Source of the DNA: UMGS1696 sp964621165
GTDB taxonomy: Bacteria > Bacillota > Clostridia > Oscillospirales > CAG-272
DNA: 64,000 nucleotides
Direction: 5' to 3'
NCBI GenBank assembly: GCA_964621165.1
Contig: CAZULC010000008.1
Coordinates: 17,172-81,171, forward strand
Position numbers and translations under genes: made by a program
Notes under the pieces: generated by a model
Databases searched by the model: none
What the model saw: the letters and a program-made list of their open reading frames with translations, nothing else
Told to the model about the DNA's origin: nothing
Shown: piece by piece, positions 24,586 through 33,872 of the stretch
How positions within the stretch are numbered: position 1 is the stretch's first letter
How the letters are laid out: every line of letters begins with the position of its first letter

Positions 24586-24616
24586 TTATGGTAAAATTCT
24601 ACCATAATGATATAAT
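24586..24616 (+). promoter_or_regulatory. recG promoter region with operator-like inverted repeat
   Basis: TATAAT at 24611-24616 lies 14 bp before the recG start codon. The place of the -35 is taken by a perfect 8-bp inverted repeat, TTATGGTA (24586-24593) and TACCATAA (24600-24607). There is no consensus -35, so an activator or repressor dimer may bind here. Confidence 0.5.
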
Positions 24617-24629
24617 CAGGATAAGTACA

Positions 24630-26813
24630 ATGGAAAAATACGAAAATCTTCCCCCGCTTGAGAGACCTGTTTCGGTAATCCGTGGGGTAGGCGAAGCACG
24701 TGAGGCGGCGTTGTGCAGAATCGGACTCGAAACCATTGGTGACGTACTCAGCTTTTATCCCCGGGCATACCAGAACCGTGGGAAAATCAGCACTGCCGCT
24801 GAGGTGAAGGAGTCCGCGATGGAAGGAAAAGCCGGACCATACTCGATGATTCTCACCGTAGCCGTGGAGCCTGAGGTGAAGATGATCCGCCGTGGCATGG
24901 TGCTGATGAAGCTTAAAGCATTCGACGAAACTGGAGTTGTTCACATCACATACTTCAACCAGCAGTATCTCAAGCCGAAAATGCCAAACGGCTCAACCTT
25001 CCGCTTCTTCGGCAAAGTCACATATGAACGCAGTAGTCTCCAGATGAACAGTCCCATAACTGAACCATACTATGACGGCGCAAAGCTCGATTCAATTGTT
25101 CCGGTCTACCCGCTGACCACCGGACTGAGCCAGAAGTTCATGGTAAACCTCGCCCGGGAAGCTTTGTCTCTAGCCGCATCGGAGCTTAAGGAATACCTGC
25201 CCCTTGACGCACGTTCAGAATTGTCACTGCCGTCATACTCCTACGCCATAAACAACATCCACGCCCCCGAATCGGTTGAGGCAATAGACAAAGCAAAACG
25301 CCGGCTGATTTTCGACGAGCTGTTCATGCTGTCTCTGTCAATGAACCTGCGGGGAAACAAGGCGAGACGGGAGAATTACATGAAAACCCCCGACTGTGGA
25401 CTCGAAGATTTCTACAACCGGCTTGAGTTTGAGCTGACGGGAGCGCAGAAGCGGTGCATTGCCGAGATTTCCGCCGATATGTCCGGAGAACGTTTGATGA
25501 ACCGTATTCTCACAGGGGATGTGGGAAGCGGAAAGACAGTCGTAGCCGCCGCCGCCGTGTATATTGCAGTGAAAAACGGATACCGAGCCGCGATCATGGC
25601 TCCCACGGAGATTCTGGCAGAGCAGCATGCCAACAAGCTGGCAGAAATTTTCACTCCCCTTGGAATCAACTGCGCCCTCCTGACCGGCTCCACTGGAAAG
25701 AAAGCCCGCACCCTCATCTGCGAAGGACTGACCGGTGACAACCCCATGAACAGAATTGACATAATCATCGGCACTCATGCCCTGATAACGGATGACGTGC
25801 GGATTGAAAACCTCGGACTGGCGGTAATCGACGAACAGCACCGGTTTGGAGTGAAGCAGAGAGCCGCACTGTTTGAAAAGGCCGAAAACGTCCACTGCCT
25901 CGTCATTAGCGCCACACCGATACCACGTACCATGACCCTTGCAAACTACGGCAGCATCGATCTGTCCCGCATAGACGAGCTTCCGAGGGGACGGCAGACA
26001 ATCGAAACGTTCATTGTAAACGAAAGCTACCATGAGCGGCTCCTCGGATTCATACACAGACAGTCGGCGGAGGGACATCAGATATATGTAGTATGTCCGG
26101 CAGTGGAGGAAAAAGAAAAAAAGAAGGAAGACGACCCCGAAAACATAGGCGACATCAGCCTGTTCGACGACCTTTTCGTTGAGGAAGAGGATTCAACCCT
26201 CCCCATAAAAGCCGCCGAGTCCTACGCCGTTCAGCTTGCCGCCGAGCTTCCCGAGCTGAAAATAGGCCTGATTCACGGGCGGATGAAGAGCGTTGACAAG
26301 GATCTTGTGATGAAGGCCTTCAAAAACCGCGAAATCGATGTGCTGGTTTCCACTACGGTTATAGAAGTGGGTGTTGACGTGCCAAACGCGACTTTGATGA
26401 TTGTGGAAAATGCTGAACGGTTCGGACTGTCCGCTCTTCACCAGCTCAGAGGTAGAGTTGGCAGAGGTCAGTTCAAGTCCTACTTTATCCTCGTGTCCGA
26501 CACAAAGAGCAAAAAGTCAAAGGAGCGGCTAAAGGCCATAAAAAGCACGAATGACGGCTTCAAAATAGCGGAATATGACTTAGAGCAGAGAGGACCCGGC
26601 GATTTCTTCAACGAATGTGGCGTCATACGTCAGAGCGGGGAAATGAGCTTCAAGCTGGCCGCGTCATGCACCGATATGGATTTGATTGAAAAAGCGGCAT
26701 TCTACGCCAAACGAACGGCGGAGGACGATCCGGATATGCAGAAACCGGAAAACCGTCAGGCCTTTGAAAAGCTCGTGAAATTCACAAGGGACAACGAAAA
26801 AATGGCAAACTAA
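24630..26813 (+). CDS. recG: ATP-dependent DNA helicase RecG
   Basis: Branched-DNA helicase that remodels stalled forks and Holliday junctions. ATG 24630 is chosen (727 aa); the in-frame extension back to 24534 runs through the promoter. It has the N-terminal wedge/OB domain (about residues 55-200), Walker A TGDVGSGKT (about 293-301), DEQH box (about 400-403), SATPIPRT, and the C-terminal RecG signature LRGRVGRG. An acidic insertion (about 495-530, rich in E/K/D) lies between motifs of the second helicase lobe. Confidence 0.96.
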   Translation: MEKYENLPPLERPVSVIRGVGEAREAALCRIGLETIGDVLSFYPRAYQNRGKISTAAEVKESAMEGKAGPYSMILTVAVEPEVKMIRRGMVLMKLKAFDETGVVHITYFNQQYLKPKMPNGSTFRFFGKVTYERSSLQMNSPITEPYYDGAKLDSIVPVYPLTTGLSQKFMVNLAREALSLAASELKEYLPLDARSELSLPSYSYAINNIHAPESVEAIDKAKRRLIFDELFMLSLSMNLRGNKARRENYMKTPDCGLEDFYNRLEFELTGAQKRCIAEISADMSGERLMNRILTGDVGSGKTVVAAAAVYIAVKNGYRAAIMAPTEILAEQHANKLAEIFTPLGINCALLTGSTGKKARTLICEGLTGDNPMNRIDIIIGTHALITDDVRIENLGLAVIDEQHRFGVKQRAALFEKAENVHCLVISATPIPRTMTLANYGSIDLSRIDELPRGRQTIETFIVNESYHERLLGFIHRQSAEGHQIYVVCPAVEEKEKKKEDDPENIGDISLFDDLFVEEEDSTLPIKAAESYAVQLAAELPELKIGLIHGRMKSVDKDLVMKAFKNREIDVLVSTTVIEVGVDVPNATLMIVENAERFGLSALHQLRGRVGRGQFKSYFILVSDTKSKKSKERLKAIKSTNDGFKIAEYDLEQRGPGDFFNECGVIRQSGEMSFKLAASCTDMDLIEKAAFYAKRTAEDDPDMQKPENRQAFEKLVKFTRDNEKMAN

Positions 26814-26858
26814 AAAAGCGGGAACTTTGGCAAAATAAGCTGAAGCTCCCGTTGTTTT
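26812..26858 (+). terminator. intrinsic terminator after recG
   Basis: CGGGA-A-CTT (26819-26827) pairs with AAG-C-TCCCG (26843-26851), preceded by an A-run and followed by TTGTTTTTG. It starts directly after the recG stop and may also serve the convergent esterase gene. Confidence 0.8.
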
Positions 26859-26907
26859 TGTTTAATTATACCAAGTCAGTCCCAATTCAATGCCGCCGAC
26901 TTGTGAA

Positions 26908-27693
26908 TCACAGCCAGCCCATGTCGCAGAGCCAGTTCTTGAGAAGTCCCGACCACTGGGCCACGTGAGGGCATTCCTGCGCCAGTCCCAGTCCGTGATG
27001 ACCTGACGGGAAAACATGCAGCTCATGCCTGATTCCATGTCGGCGAAGTGCCGCGGCGTATAAATAGCTGTTGCAGACGTTGACTCCCCCGTCGTCGGAG
27101 GTGTGCCAGATGAAAGCCGTGGGTGTGTTATCGCTGACCAAAAGATCCGGCGAATACTTCTCAGCTTCCCCGATTAATTCCTCCCCCAAAAGGTTCTGGA
27201 AGCTGCCGACATGTGCTACATATGTCTCGTCCGGCATGTGGATCACGGGATAGCATAAAATGGTGGCGTTTGGCATATAGTCAAATCCGTCGATTTCGTC
27301 CGCGTCCCCGAGGAAAATTTCGTCCGTGTAGGTCGACACCAGAGCCGCAAGATGACCGCCGGCTGAGGATCCCATGACGGCAATCCTGTCGGGATTCACG
27401 CCGTTCTTTTCCGCGTTTGCACGGACATACTGAACGGCTCTTCGTGCGTCAAGAAGCGGGAGAGGAAAGCGGTGGGGGCTTACCCGGTACTCGCAGACAA
27501 AGGCGTCCATGCCGATTGAGTTGAAGTAAAGAGCGTACCCCTGACCCTCGTGACCCGCGCGTCCCACATATCCGCCGCCTGGATAGATTACAACTGTGGC
27601 GTCGGTCAACTTTTTCTCAGCGGGGTAATATTCGAGTACAGGTTCTTCCTTGCACAGTCCGGGAACATTTTCCCACAGTTTGATAGTAGTCAT
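26908..27693 (-). CDS. alpha/beta hydrolase, acetyl-esterase-like
   Basis: A 261 aa alpha/beta-hydrolase of the Aes/carbohydrate-esterase type. The oxyanion region is YPGGGYVGRAG, the nucleophile elbow is GSSAGGHLA, and Asp and His candidates are in WHTSDDGGV and PSGHHGLG. ATG 27693 follows an SD (GGAG) at good distance. There is no signal peptide, so it acts in the cytoplasm, probably on short acyl esters such as acetylated sugars. It lies 69 nt after a small conserved gene on the same strand. Confidence 0.85.
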   Translation of the reverse strand: MTTIKLWENVPGLCKEEPVLEYYPAEKKLTDATVVIYPGGGYVGRAGHEGQGYALYFNSIGMDAFVCEYRVSPHRFPLPLLDARRAVQYVRANAEKNGVNPDRIAVMGSSAGGHLAALVSTYTDEIFLGDADEIDGFDYMPNATILCYPVIHMPDETYVAHVGSFQNLLGEELIGEAEKYSPDLLVSDNTPTAFIWHTSDDGGVNVCNSYLYAAALRRHGIRHELHVFPSGHHGLGLAQECPHVAQWSGLLKNWLCDMGWL

Positions 27694-27762
27694 ATTTTTC
27701 TCCGTTCTATTACGTATAATGTTGTTTTTAGGTACAGTAAATCCTCTGACCGAAAACAACCC

Positions 27763-27990
27763 TCAGTGATGGTACCCGGTCATTTTTATATCGTATTCAT
27801 TGTAGATAACAAGAAACCGTCTATAGTCTTTGTCCTTCAGCTTCCCGCTCTGCTGGTATTCCTCTAACTTCGCGCCCAGCCGTTTCAGCTGATCCCGGGC
27901 GGCGTCCTTGTAGTTGTTCTCGAGGTTCATCTGAAGCTCAAAGATAATCCCCTCAATTTCCTTCATCGCCGCTGATTTGAACAGGGACAT
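27763..27990 (-). CDS. small conserved hypothetical protein (75 aa)
   Basis: A charged, mostly helical 75-residue protein (MSLFKSAAMKEIEG ... FLVIYNEYDIKMTGYHH). A strong SD (GGAGG) lies before ATG 27990; the longer in-frame reading to 28089 has none. No known domain is recognised. It lies between aspS and the esterase on the same strand and could be co-transcribed with either. The 164-nt gap before it has a small AAGGAA/TTCCTT hairpin and nothing else seen. Confidence 0.7.
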   Translation of the reverse strand: MSLFKSAAMKEIEGIIFELQMNLENNYKDAARDQLKRLGAKLEEYQQSGKLKDKDYRRFLVIYNEYDIKMTGYHH

Positions 27991-28154
27991 CTTTATACCT
28001 CCATTCGCCGGATAATGGCATACATGCGGATTTGACAGGACTCCCGCTGGGATAAACCGATGAAAAAGGGCGGGGCTTTGGATGAGCACGATTATTTGTC
28101 TTAAGGAATTTTCCTTGCAGGTTATTGTAGGTTGGGTTTACGATATATTTTGTG

Positions 28155-29942
28155 TTATTCATCTTTGTCGACAACCGTGATTCCAAGCTCAGCGAGGGCT
28201 GTCGGGTCGGCGGGAGCGGGGCATTTTGACATAAGCTCTGAAGCGTTCTGCACCTTCGGGAATGCCACAACGTCTCGGAGATTGTCGCATCCGCACATGA
28301 TCATCGCCAGTCTGTCAAGTCCGAGGGCTGCTCCACCATGCGGCGGTGCTCCGTATTTGTACGCGTCAACGAGGAAGCCGAACTTGCGCTCGATTTCTTC
28401 TTCGGTCAGGCCGAGGCGGCGGAACATGTGCTGCTGTAATTCCGGGTCGGTGATTCTGATGGAGCCGGATGAAATTTCAACGCCGTTGAGAACCAAGTCG
28501 TAGCACTTCGCTCTGACTTTACCCGGGTCGGTGTCGATATAGTCGAGGCATTCGTCAAGGGGCATGGTGAAGGGATGGTGCATTGCAAGCCATGTACCGC
28601 TTTCTTCATCCCACTCGAAGAAGGGGAACTCGGTAATCCAGAGAAAATTGTAAGCGTCGGGGATGATTCCGAGAGCCTTTGCCATAATCTGTCTCAGTGC
28701 ACCGAGGGTGGGAAGGGTTACGCTGTCTTTATCCGCAACGATGAGAGCAACGTCGCCCTTTTTGCAGCCGATTTTTTCCATAATAGACTCAAGCTCGCCC
28801 TCTGCCATGAATTTAGCGAATGAGCAGTTCGGAGTGTCGTCAACAAAGCGGATGTAAGCCAGACCCTTCGCGCCGATTCCCTTTGCGTGGGCGGTCAGCT
28901 TGTCGATTTCCTTGCGGGTGTACTTTGCGGCGGCGTTCTTTGCCACAATCGCGCGCACACTTCCGCCGTCAGCTACAGCCGAGGAGAATACGGAGAAGCC
29001 GCTGTTTTTCACGAGGTCGGAGATGTCCTGAATATCCATTCCGTAGCGGGTGTCGGGCTTGTCGGAGCCGTATCTCTCCATTGCTTCCTTGTAGGTGAGG
29101 CGGGGCAGAGGAAGGGGAATTTCGACGCCAAGGATTTCCTTGAACAGGCGGGCAACATAGCCCTCGTTTACCGCCATGATGTCCTCCTGGTCTACAAATG
29201 ACATTTCAAGGTCAATCTGTGTGAACTCCGGCTGACGGTCGGCTCTGAGGTCTTCGTCACGGAAGCAGCGGGCAAGCTGGATATAGCGGTCAAAGCCCGA
29301 GAGCATGAGAAGCTGCTTGTAAATCTGGGGGGACTGGGGAAGTGCGTAGAAGCTGCCCTTGTGGATTCTCGAGGGAACAAGGTAGTCCCGTGCGCCTTCG
29401 GGAGTGGGCTTTATCATCATGGGGGTTTCTATCTCAATGAAGCCGTTTTCGTAGTAGTATTCACGTGTGACCCGGGCGATTTCGTGGCGCATGAGGATGT
29501 TTTTCTGGAGGGAGGGTCTGCGCAAATCGAGGTAGCGGTATTTCAGTGCCAGCTCGTCCCGGACGTTGCTCGAGTCGCTGATTTCAAATGGAGGGGTCTG
29601 TGCGACGGAGAGAATCTTTAGGTAGTCGACGAAAATTTCAATCTCGCCGGTGGGTAGGTTCTTGTTGATGGCACCTTCGCCTCTTGAGCGGACAACGCCC
29701 TGAGCGGAAAGCACGAACTCAGCCCTCACGCCGAACGCCTTATCGAAAATTTCAGGGTCGGTCTTTTCGTCAAATGCCAGCTGAACAATGCCGGTTCTGT
29801 CGCGCAGGTCAATAAAAATCAGGCTACCGAGGTCACGGGTTCTCTGCGCCCAGCCGGAAACGGTAACTCTTTTGCCAATGTCAGCGACGGTTAATGTTCC
29901 GCAGTAGCATGTGCGTTTATCTTCTTTGGTAAATACTTCCAT
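28155..29942 (-). CDS. aspS: aspartyl-tRNA synthetase
   Basis: Class IIb synthetase of 595 aa charging tRNA-Asp (perhaps also tRNA-Asn). An N-terminal OB-fold anticodon domain (about 15-110) is followed by the catalytic core with RYLDLRRP, FIEIETPMM (motif 1), ARCFRDEDLRADRQPEFTQID (motif 2) and GLDRLAMI (motif 3), plus the bacterial GAD insertion in between. An SD-like AGAAAGGA precedes the start. A TGG-TATAAA-like extended -10 lies in the gap up to 30069, but no T-box is seen. Confidence 0.97.
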   Translation of the reverse strand: MEVFTKEDKRTCYCGTLTVADIGKRVTVSGWAQRTRDLGSLIFIDLRDRTGIVQLAFDEKTDPEIFDKAFGVRAEFVLSAQGVVRSRGEGAINKNLPTGEIEIFVDYLKILSVAQTPPFEISDSSNVRDELALKYRYLDLRRPSLQKNILMRHEIARVTREYYYENGFIEIETPMMIKPTPEGARDYLVPSRIHKGSFYALPQSPQIYKQLLMLSGFDRYIQLARCFRDEDLRADRQPEFTQIDLEMSFVDQEDIMAVNEGYVARLFKEILGVEIPLPLPRLTYKEAMERYGSDKPDTRYGMDIQDISDLVKNSGFSVFSSAVADGGSVRAIVAKNAAAKYTRKEIDKLTAHAKGIGAKGLAYIRFVDDTPNCSFAKFMAEGELESIMEKIGCKKGDVALIVADKDSVTLPTLGALRQIMAKALGIIPDAYNFLWITEFPFFEWDEESGTWLAMHHPFTMPLDECLDYIDTDPGKVRAKCYDLVLNGVEISSGSIRITDPELQQHMFRRLGLTEEEIERKFGFLVDAYKYGAPPHGGAALGLDRLAMIMCGCDNLRDVVAFPKVQNASELMSKCPAPADPTALAELGITVVDKDE

Positions 29943-30069
29943 ATACTATAAAATCCTTTCTTGATGTCTATATTTTAGAAAAGCGGGTCAGCATCTGCTT
30001 CGGTATAGTCTTTATACCACATTGTATCACATCCAATCGGGTTAATCTATATTAATAAAATGTAATTCT

Positions 30070-30849
30070 TTATTTCTCCAGCCACTCGGGGAGGGTGAGA
30101 AGATCCGTTGTGATGTAGTTGACGCCTACCTTTTTGTAGATCTCTTCGCTGAGGCGGCTTCTCACGGCTACGGTTTTGATCCCCTTTCTCTGCGCCAGCT
30201 TCAGTGCGACGGACGAGGACGAGCAGACCACCGTTTCCTCCGGCTGAACACCGCAGTCCTTCATGGCGGTCTCGTAGGCTTCCGAGTAATGCAGGGACTT
30301 TATGATTTTGTGGAACGAGCCTGAGTCAACGTTTCCGGCTTCGAGCATGGAGGCGGCCTTCTTTTCGTCAAGGTCCGTCACGATGTCCAGCTTTATGTCC
30401 GTGTGGCTGAGTATTTCCACAAGTCTTTCCGTCCAGCCCAGAACTTCGCTTTCGTGGACAAGGGTGCCTTCCATATCGAATATTATAAGCTTTGCATTAT
30501 TTTTTTCGTACATTATATTATTTTCACTCCAGTTTCTGCCGAGGTTGCGGGAGAATTTTTCGGCGTAGGCGGCGGTGAACTCGTCGGAGGTGATTCCGTA
30601 GGCGTTCATCATGTCAAAGAGGTACATAAAGGTGTCAGCCACCTCTTCAATAAAATGAGCGCGGACGGCGGCGTTGTTCATGATTTCATTCCCACCTTTT
30701 TTCTTGATGATGGCAATGGCTTCACCAAGCTCATCTATTGACCAGAGAATCGAAAATGGAGCGCCCTCAGGAGTCCTGTCCTTGTCCCAGCCTTTTTCAT
30801 GAGCGAGAAGTGACTGCATTTCAAGAAATTCCGCGATTTTTCCTTCCAT
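30070..30849 (-). CDS. MazG-like pyrophosphohydrolase / HAD-like fusion
   Basis: A 259 aa two-domain protein. Residues 1-110 resemble an all-alpha MazG-type NTP pyrophosphohydrolase, with the acidic metal-binding pattern E40xxE43 and EE-xx-D (E68, E69, D72). Residues 117-259 form a HAD-like domain with motif I at FDMEGT (D125, E127), where the usual DxD is DxE, a Ser at CSSSS and the family's C-terminal strand pattern. ATG 30849 has SD GGAGG. A house-cleaning role is likely; the substrate is unknown. Confidence 0.75.
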   Translation of the reverse strand: MEGKIAEFLEMQSLLAHEKGWDKDRTPEGAPFSILWSIDELGEAIAIIKKKGGNEIMNNAAVRAHFIEEVADTFMYLFDMMNAYGITSDEFTAAYAEKFSRNLGRNWSENNIMYEKNNAKLIIFDMEGTLVHESEVLGWTERLVEILSHTDIKLDIVTDLDEKKAASMLEAGNVDSGSFHKIIKSLHYSEAYETAMKDCGVQPEETVVCSSSSVALKLAQRKGIKTVAVRSRLSEEIYKKVGVNYITTDLLTLPEWLEK

Positions 30850-30886
30850 ATGAAGAACCTCCGGCAGGTAAATTTTTTCACCCCAT

Positions 30887-30915
30887 AGTATATCAAAAAA
30901 CGGAGAAATATTCAA
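30887..30915 (-). promoter_or_regulatory. sigma-A-like promoter of the MazG-HAD gene
   Basis: On the minus strand TTGAAT (30910-30915) and TATACT (30887-30892) are 17 bp apart and end about 38 nt before the start codon. Confidence 0.65.
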
Positions 30916-31019
30916 GTGGGAAACGCGAGATTTTTGCGCTTTCGGCGATATTTGTGCGAAAAACAAAAAAATACGCTGTCGGAGACGAATTACATCAGCG
31001 GCGGCGTATTATATTTTTA

Positions 31020-31881
31020 TTACAAATTCACGCACAGGTCGTCGTAGATTGCACGCATGAGACGGTCCCCCTGACGGCATTCGGCAACTGTAGTGATTAC
31101 TGCGTTCTTCTCCGGCAGTACTATTGAAAGCTGGGAATATTTGCCGTCGGCTCGGTAGGAATTGTACTCTCCCATCCAGAAAAGGTAGCCGTAGGGGAAT
31201 GAGGACTGCGCTCTCGTACTTTCCTCAATCCATGACTCCGACAGAAGCCGTTTTCCGTTCCAAACTCCGCGGTTCAAGTAGAACAGACCGCATTTGTGCA
31301 GCTCGGTGAGGGTGATAAACAGTCCTCCGGCTCCGAAGGTTCTTCCGAGAGGGTCGCATTCCTACGTGGGGCGTTTGATTCAGAGATGCTTGAACAGCCG
31401 CGGGGTGAGGTAGGACACAAGGTCGCATTCGGCTCTCTCCTGAACCAGAATCCCGCAAGGTAGGGTCCGACGTTATTGTAGACGAAGCGGGTCCCGGGAT
31501 TATAGTCGAAGGGGATTGACAGGCTCAGCTTCACCCAGTCGTCCTCATCGTAAAAGGGCCGCTGTTCGCCCATAAGACTGCCCTTACTCTGACGAGGCAC
31601 ATGGTGAGAAGATCCCGCACTTTTGCCAAGGCGAGGTTATCGCTGACCTTATCAGGCAGGGAGTTGGGGAAAACGTCGATGAGCCGCTCGTCAAGGGAGA
31701 GAAGTCCTTCCTGTACGGCAAAGCCCACGTCGCAGGAGGTGAAGCTCTTTTAGGCGGAGTAGATATTGCGTCTGCACTCGCCCTCAGATTTCCATTCAGC
31801 CGTAGTTGAGCCGTCCTTTGTGATTTTTATTCCAAGCAGACCCAGTCCCTTCTTTTTTTTGATGAATCCGTCTATATTCAT
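31020..31881 (-). pseudogene. serine hydrolase (class C beta-lactamase/PBP family), disrupted
   Basis: From ATG 31881 the frame begins MNIDGFIKKK and stops at TAA 31750-31752 inside the catalytic SxxK motif (YSA-stop-KSFTS). The next fragment continues FAVQEGLLSLDERLIDVFP ... KVRDLLTM, then a frameshift near 31590 leads to FDYNPGTRFVYNN (the YxN motif), and further shifts in 31300-31460 join a C-terminal fragment (31277-31020: NGKRLLSESWIEEST ... PYGYLFWMG). Several lesions make this a clear remnant of a COG1680 hydrolase. Confidence 0.87.
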
Positions 31882-31892
31882 GACTGCTCCTT

Positions 31893-32675
31893 TTATTTTT
31901 GGCTGTCGCGGTTCTGCCTCATGACCTCGTACCCCAGCATTGCCGCCGCGGAGGACGCTGACAGGGAGCCGCCGAAGCCTTTCGCGTAGTCTATCCGCAC
32001 GATTTCGTCAGCTTCCGCCAGAAGTGAGGCTGAGATTCCGCGCTTCTCCCCGCCGATTATGAGAAACAAGGGCTTTTTCAGGCAGATGTCAAAGGATGAG
32101 GTTGAGTTGCGGATTCCCGCGCAGATTACATGGTATCCACGAGTTTTAAACAACTCCGCCGTTTCCCGTGGGTCGGACTGGAATAGGGGCAGGTATTCCG
32201 ACGCTCCGGCTGAGGACTTGCAGACAACCCCGGCGGCACTCATCCAGTTCCGTGGGGAGAGAATGATTCCGTCGGCCCCGCAGGCGTTGAGTGAGCGGAT
32301 GCTGTAGCCGAAGTTGTATGGGTCTTCCACTCCCTCCACCATTGCGTAGAAGCCGTTTTCGCGGATTTTGTCATGGGTCAGGGGTGGGATTGTGCGGCAC
32401 GTGCATTCGGCTATGATTCCACCGTGGGTTGTGCCGGTGGTTATGCTGTCGAGGGTCTCGGGTGGGATGTATTCGAGCGGGAAGCCCAGCTCCTTTGACT
32501 TGAATTCAAGCCAGCCAAGCTCCTTTGCTTTGCTTTTCCGGCGGGTTTCGTCAACCAAAAGTCGGATTATGCGTCGGTCGTTGAAGTCCCCGTCATAGGC
32601 TGACAGAACGGCGCGGATTGAGGTCATGCCCTCGAATACAGTACAAGAGCTGACCCCGTCGGTTTCTTTTTTCAT
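31893..32675 (-). CDS. TrmH/SpoU family RNA 2'-O-methyltransferase
   Basis: A 260 aa SPOUT methyltransferase that 2'-O-methylates rRNA or tRNA with SAM. An N-terminal substrate-binding domain (about 1-95) precedes the knotted domain with motif 1 GVEDPYNFGYSIRS, motif 2 LIIGGEKRGIS and motif 3 GSLSASSAAAMLGYE. RlmB-like, but the exact target nucleotide cannot be read from sequence. It is 4 nt after prfB and therefore in its operon, giving a translation-related pair. Confidence 0.9.
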   Translation of the reverse strand: MKKETDGVSSCTVFEGMTSIRAVLSAYDGDFNDRRIIRLLVDETRRKSKAKELGWLEFKSKELGFPLEYIPPETLDSITTGTTHGGIIAECTCRTIPPLTHDKIRENGFYAMVEGVEDPYNFGYSIRSLNACGADGIILSPRNWMSAAGVVCKSSAGASEYLPLFQSDPRETAELFKTRGYHVICAGIRNSTSSFDICLKKPLFLIIGGEKRGISASLLAEADEIVRIDYAKGFGGSLSASSAAAMLGYEVMRQNRDSQK

Positions 32676-32679
32676 TTTA

Positions 32680-33792
32680 TTATGCCTGAGCCGCGTTCAT
32701 TTTCAGGTAGGCGTTGATGAAGCCGTCGATTTCTCCGTCCATTACCGCCTGAATATTGCCGTCCTCGTAGCCGGTTCTCGCATCCTTGGCGAGGGTGTAG
32801 GGCATGAACACGTAGGAGCGGATCTGCGAACCCCATTCTATATTTGTCTTGATTCCCTTGATGTCCTCGATTTTTTCCAGCTTTTCTCTCTGCTTGATTT
32901 CCATGAGCTTGGATTTCAGCATTTTCATAGCCGTTTCCTTGTTCTGGAGCTGGCTCCGTTCGGTCTGACAGCCTACGACAATACCCGTGGGAATGTGGGT
33001 AATGCGGATTGCGGAGTCGGTTTTGTTGATGTGCTGACCTCCGGCACCTGACGAACGGTGAGCCGTGATTTCGAGGTCTTCCTCCTTGATTTCAATGGAG
33101 TTGTCGTCGTCGAACTCGGGCATTACTTCGACTGAGGCGAATGAGGTGTGACGTCTGCCTGACGCGTCAAAGGGGGAGACTCTCACGAGACGGTGGACGC
33201 CGTTTTCTCCCTTGAGATAGCCGTACGCGTTGTCTCCCTCGATCATGATGGTCGCGGATTTAAGTCCCGCTTCTTCGCCGTCAAGCCAGTCGATGAGCTT
33301 CACGTTGTATCCGTGCTTTTCGCTCCAGCGGGTGTACATGCGGTAGAGCATCTGCGCCCAGTCCTGAGCTTCCGTGCCTCCTGCTCCGGGGTGGAAGGAG
33401 AGAATTGCGTTGTTCTGGTCGTACTCGCCTGAGAGAAGGATTTCGATTCTCTGCTTTTCCTCCTCGGCTTCAATGGCGCGCACGTCGGCTTCAACCTCGC
33501 CTATCAGGGATTCGTCGTTTTCTTCTATTGCAAGCTCAGCCAACGTGATGGTGTCCTCGAGCTTTGCTTCCAGCTTCTCATACGCGCCGATTTTACCTTT
33601 CAGACGCTTGATTTCCTTCAAAACCTTACTGGAGTTTTCCTGATCGTTCCAGAATTCCGGGTCGGTGGTTTCTTTTTCAAGCTCCGCTGTTTTTGCTCTC
33701 AACTCGTCCACACGAAGAGCCGAACCCAGCTCGGCTACATTTTCACGGAAATTTTCAAGTTTGTATTTTGCTTCTTCAAGTGCGATTATCAA
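32680..33792 (-). CDS. prfB: peptide chain release factor 2
   Basis: Recognises UGA and UAA stop codons and triggers peptide release. The RF2-specific SPF tripeptide (SPFDASGRRHTSF) and the catalytic GGQ (SGAGGQHINKTDSA) are present in the 370 aa protein. The start is TTG 33790-33792, fixed by a strong SD (GGAGG) 8 nt upstream. The gene reads straight through the region where many bacteria carry the in-frame UGA for programmed +1 frameshifting (here LGSALRVDEL), so it is not autoregulated by that switch. Confidence 0.96.
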   Translation of the reverse strand: MIIALEEAKYKLENFRENVAELGSALRVDELRAKTAELEKETTDPEFWNDQENSSKVLKEIKRLKGKIGAYEKLEAKLEDTITLAELAIEENDESLIGEVEADVRAIEAEEEKQRIEILLSGEYDQNNAILSFHPGAGGTEAQDWAQMLYRMYTRWSEKHGYNVKLIDWLDGEEAGLKSATIMIEGDNAYGYLKGENGVHRLVRVSPFDASGRRHTSFASVEVMPEFDDDNSIEIKEEDLEITAHRSSGAGGQHINKTDSAIRITHIPTGIVVGCQTERSQLQNKETAMKMLKSKLMEIKQREKLEKIEDIKGIKTNIEWGSQIRSYVFMPYTLAKDARTGYEDGNIQAVMDGEIDGFINAYLKMNAAQA

Positions 33793-33872
33793 GTCTTTTT
33801 CCTCCGATTATTTATGATGATGTAATTTTGACTTAAATTAATGTATATATGGTATTAAATCTTCATATTTGT

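Noticed and set aside
25338..26078. 246-codon minus-strand ORF inside recG
   Set aside because: The plus strand carries the intact helicase motifs here; the antisense product shows no recognisable pattern.
33700..33792. Programmed +1 frameshift in prfB
   Set aside because: The frame is open from the SD-supported start through the usual shift site.
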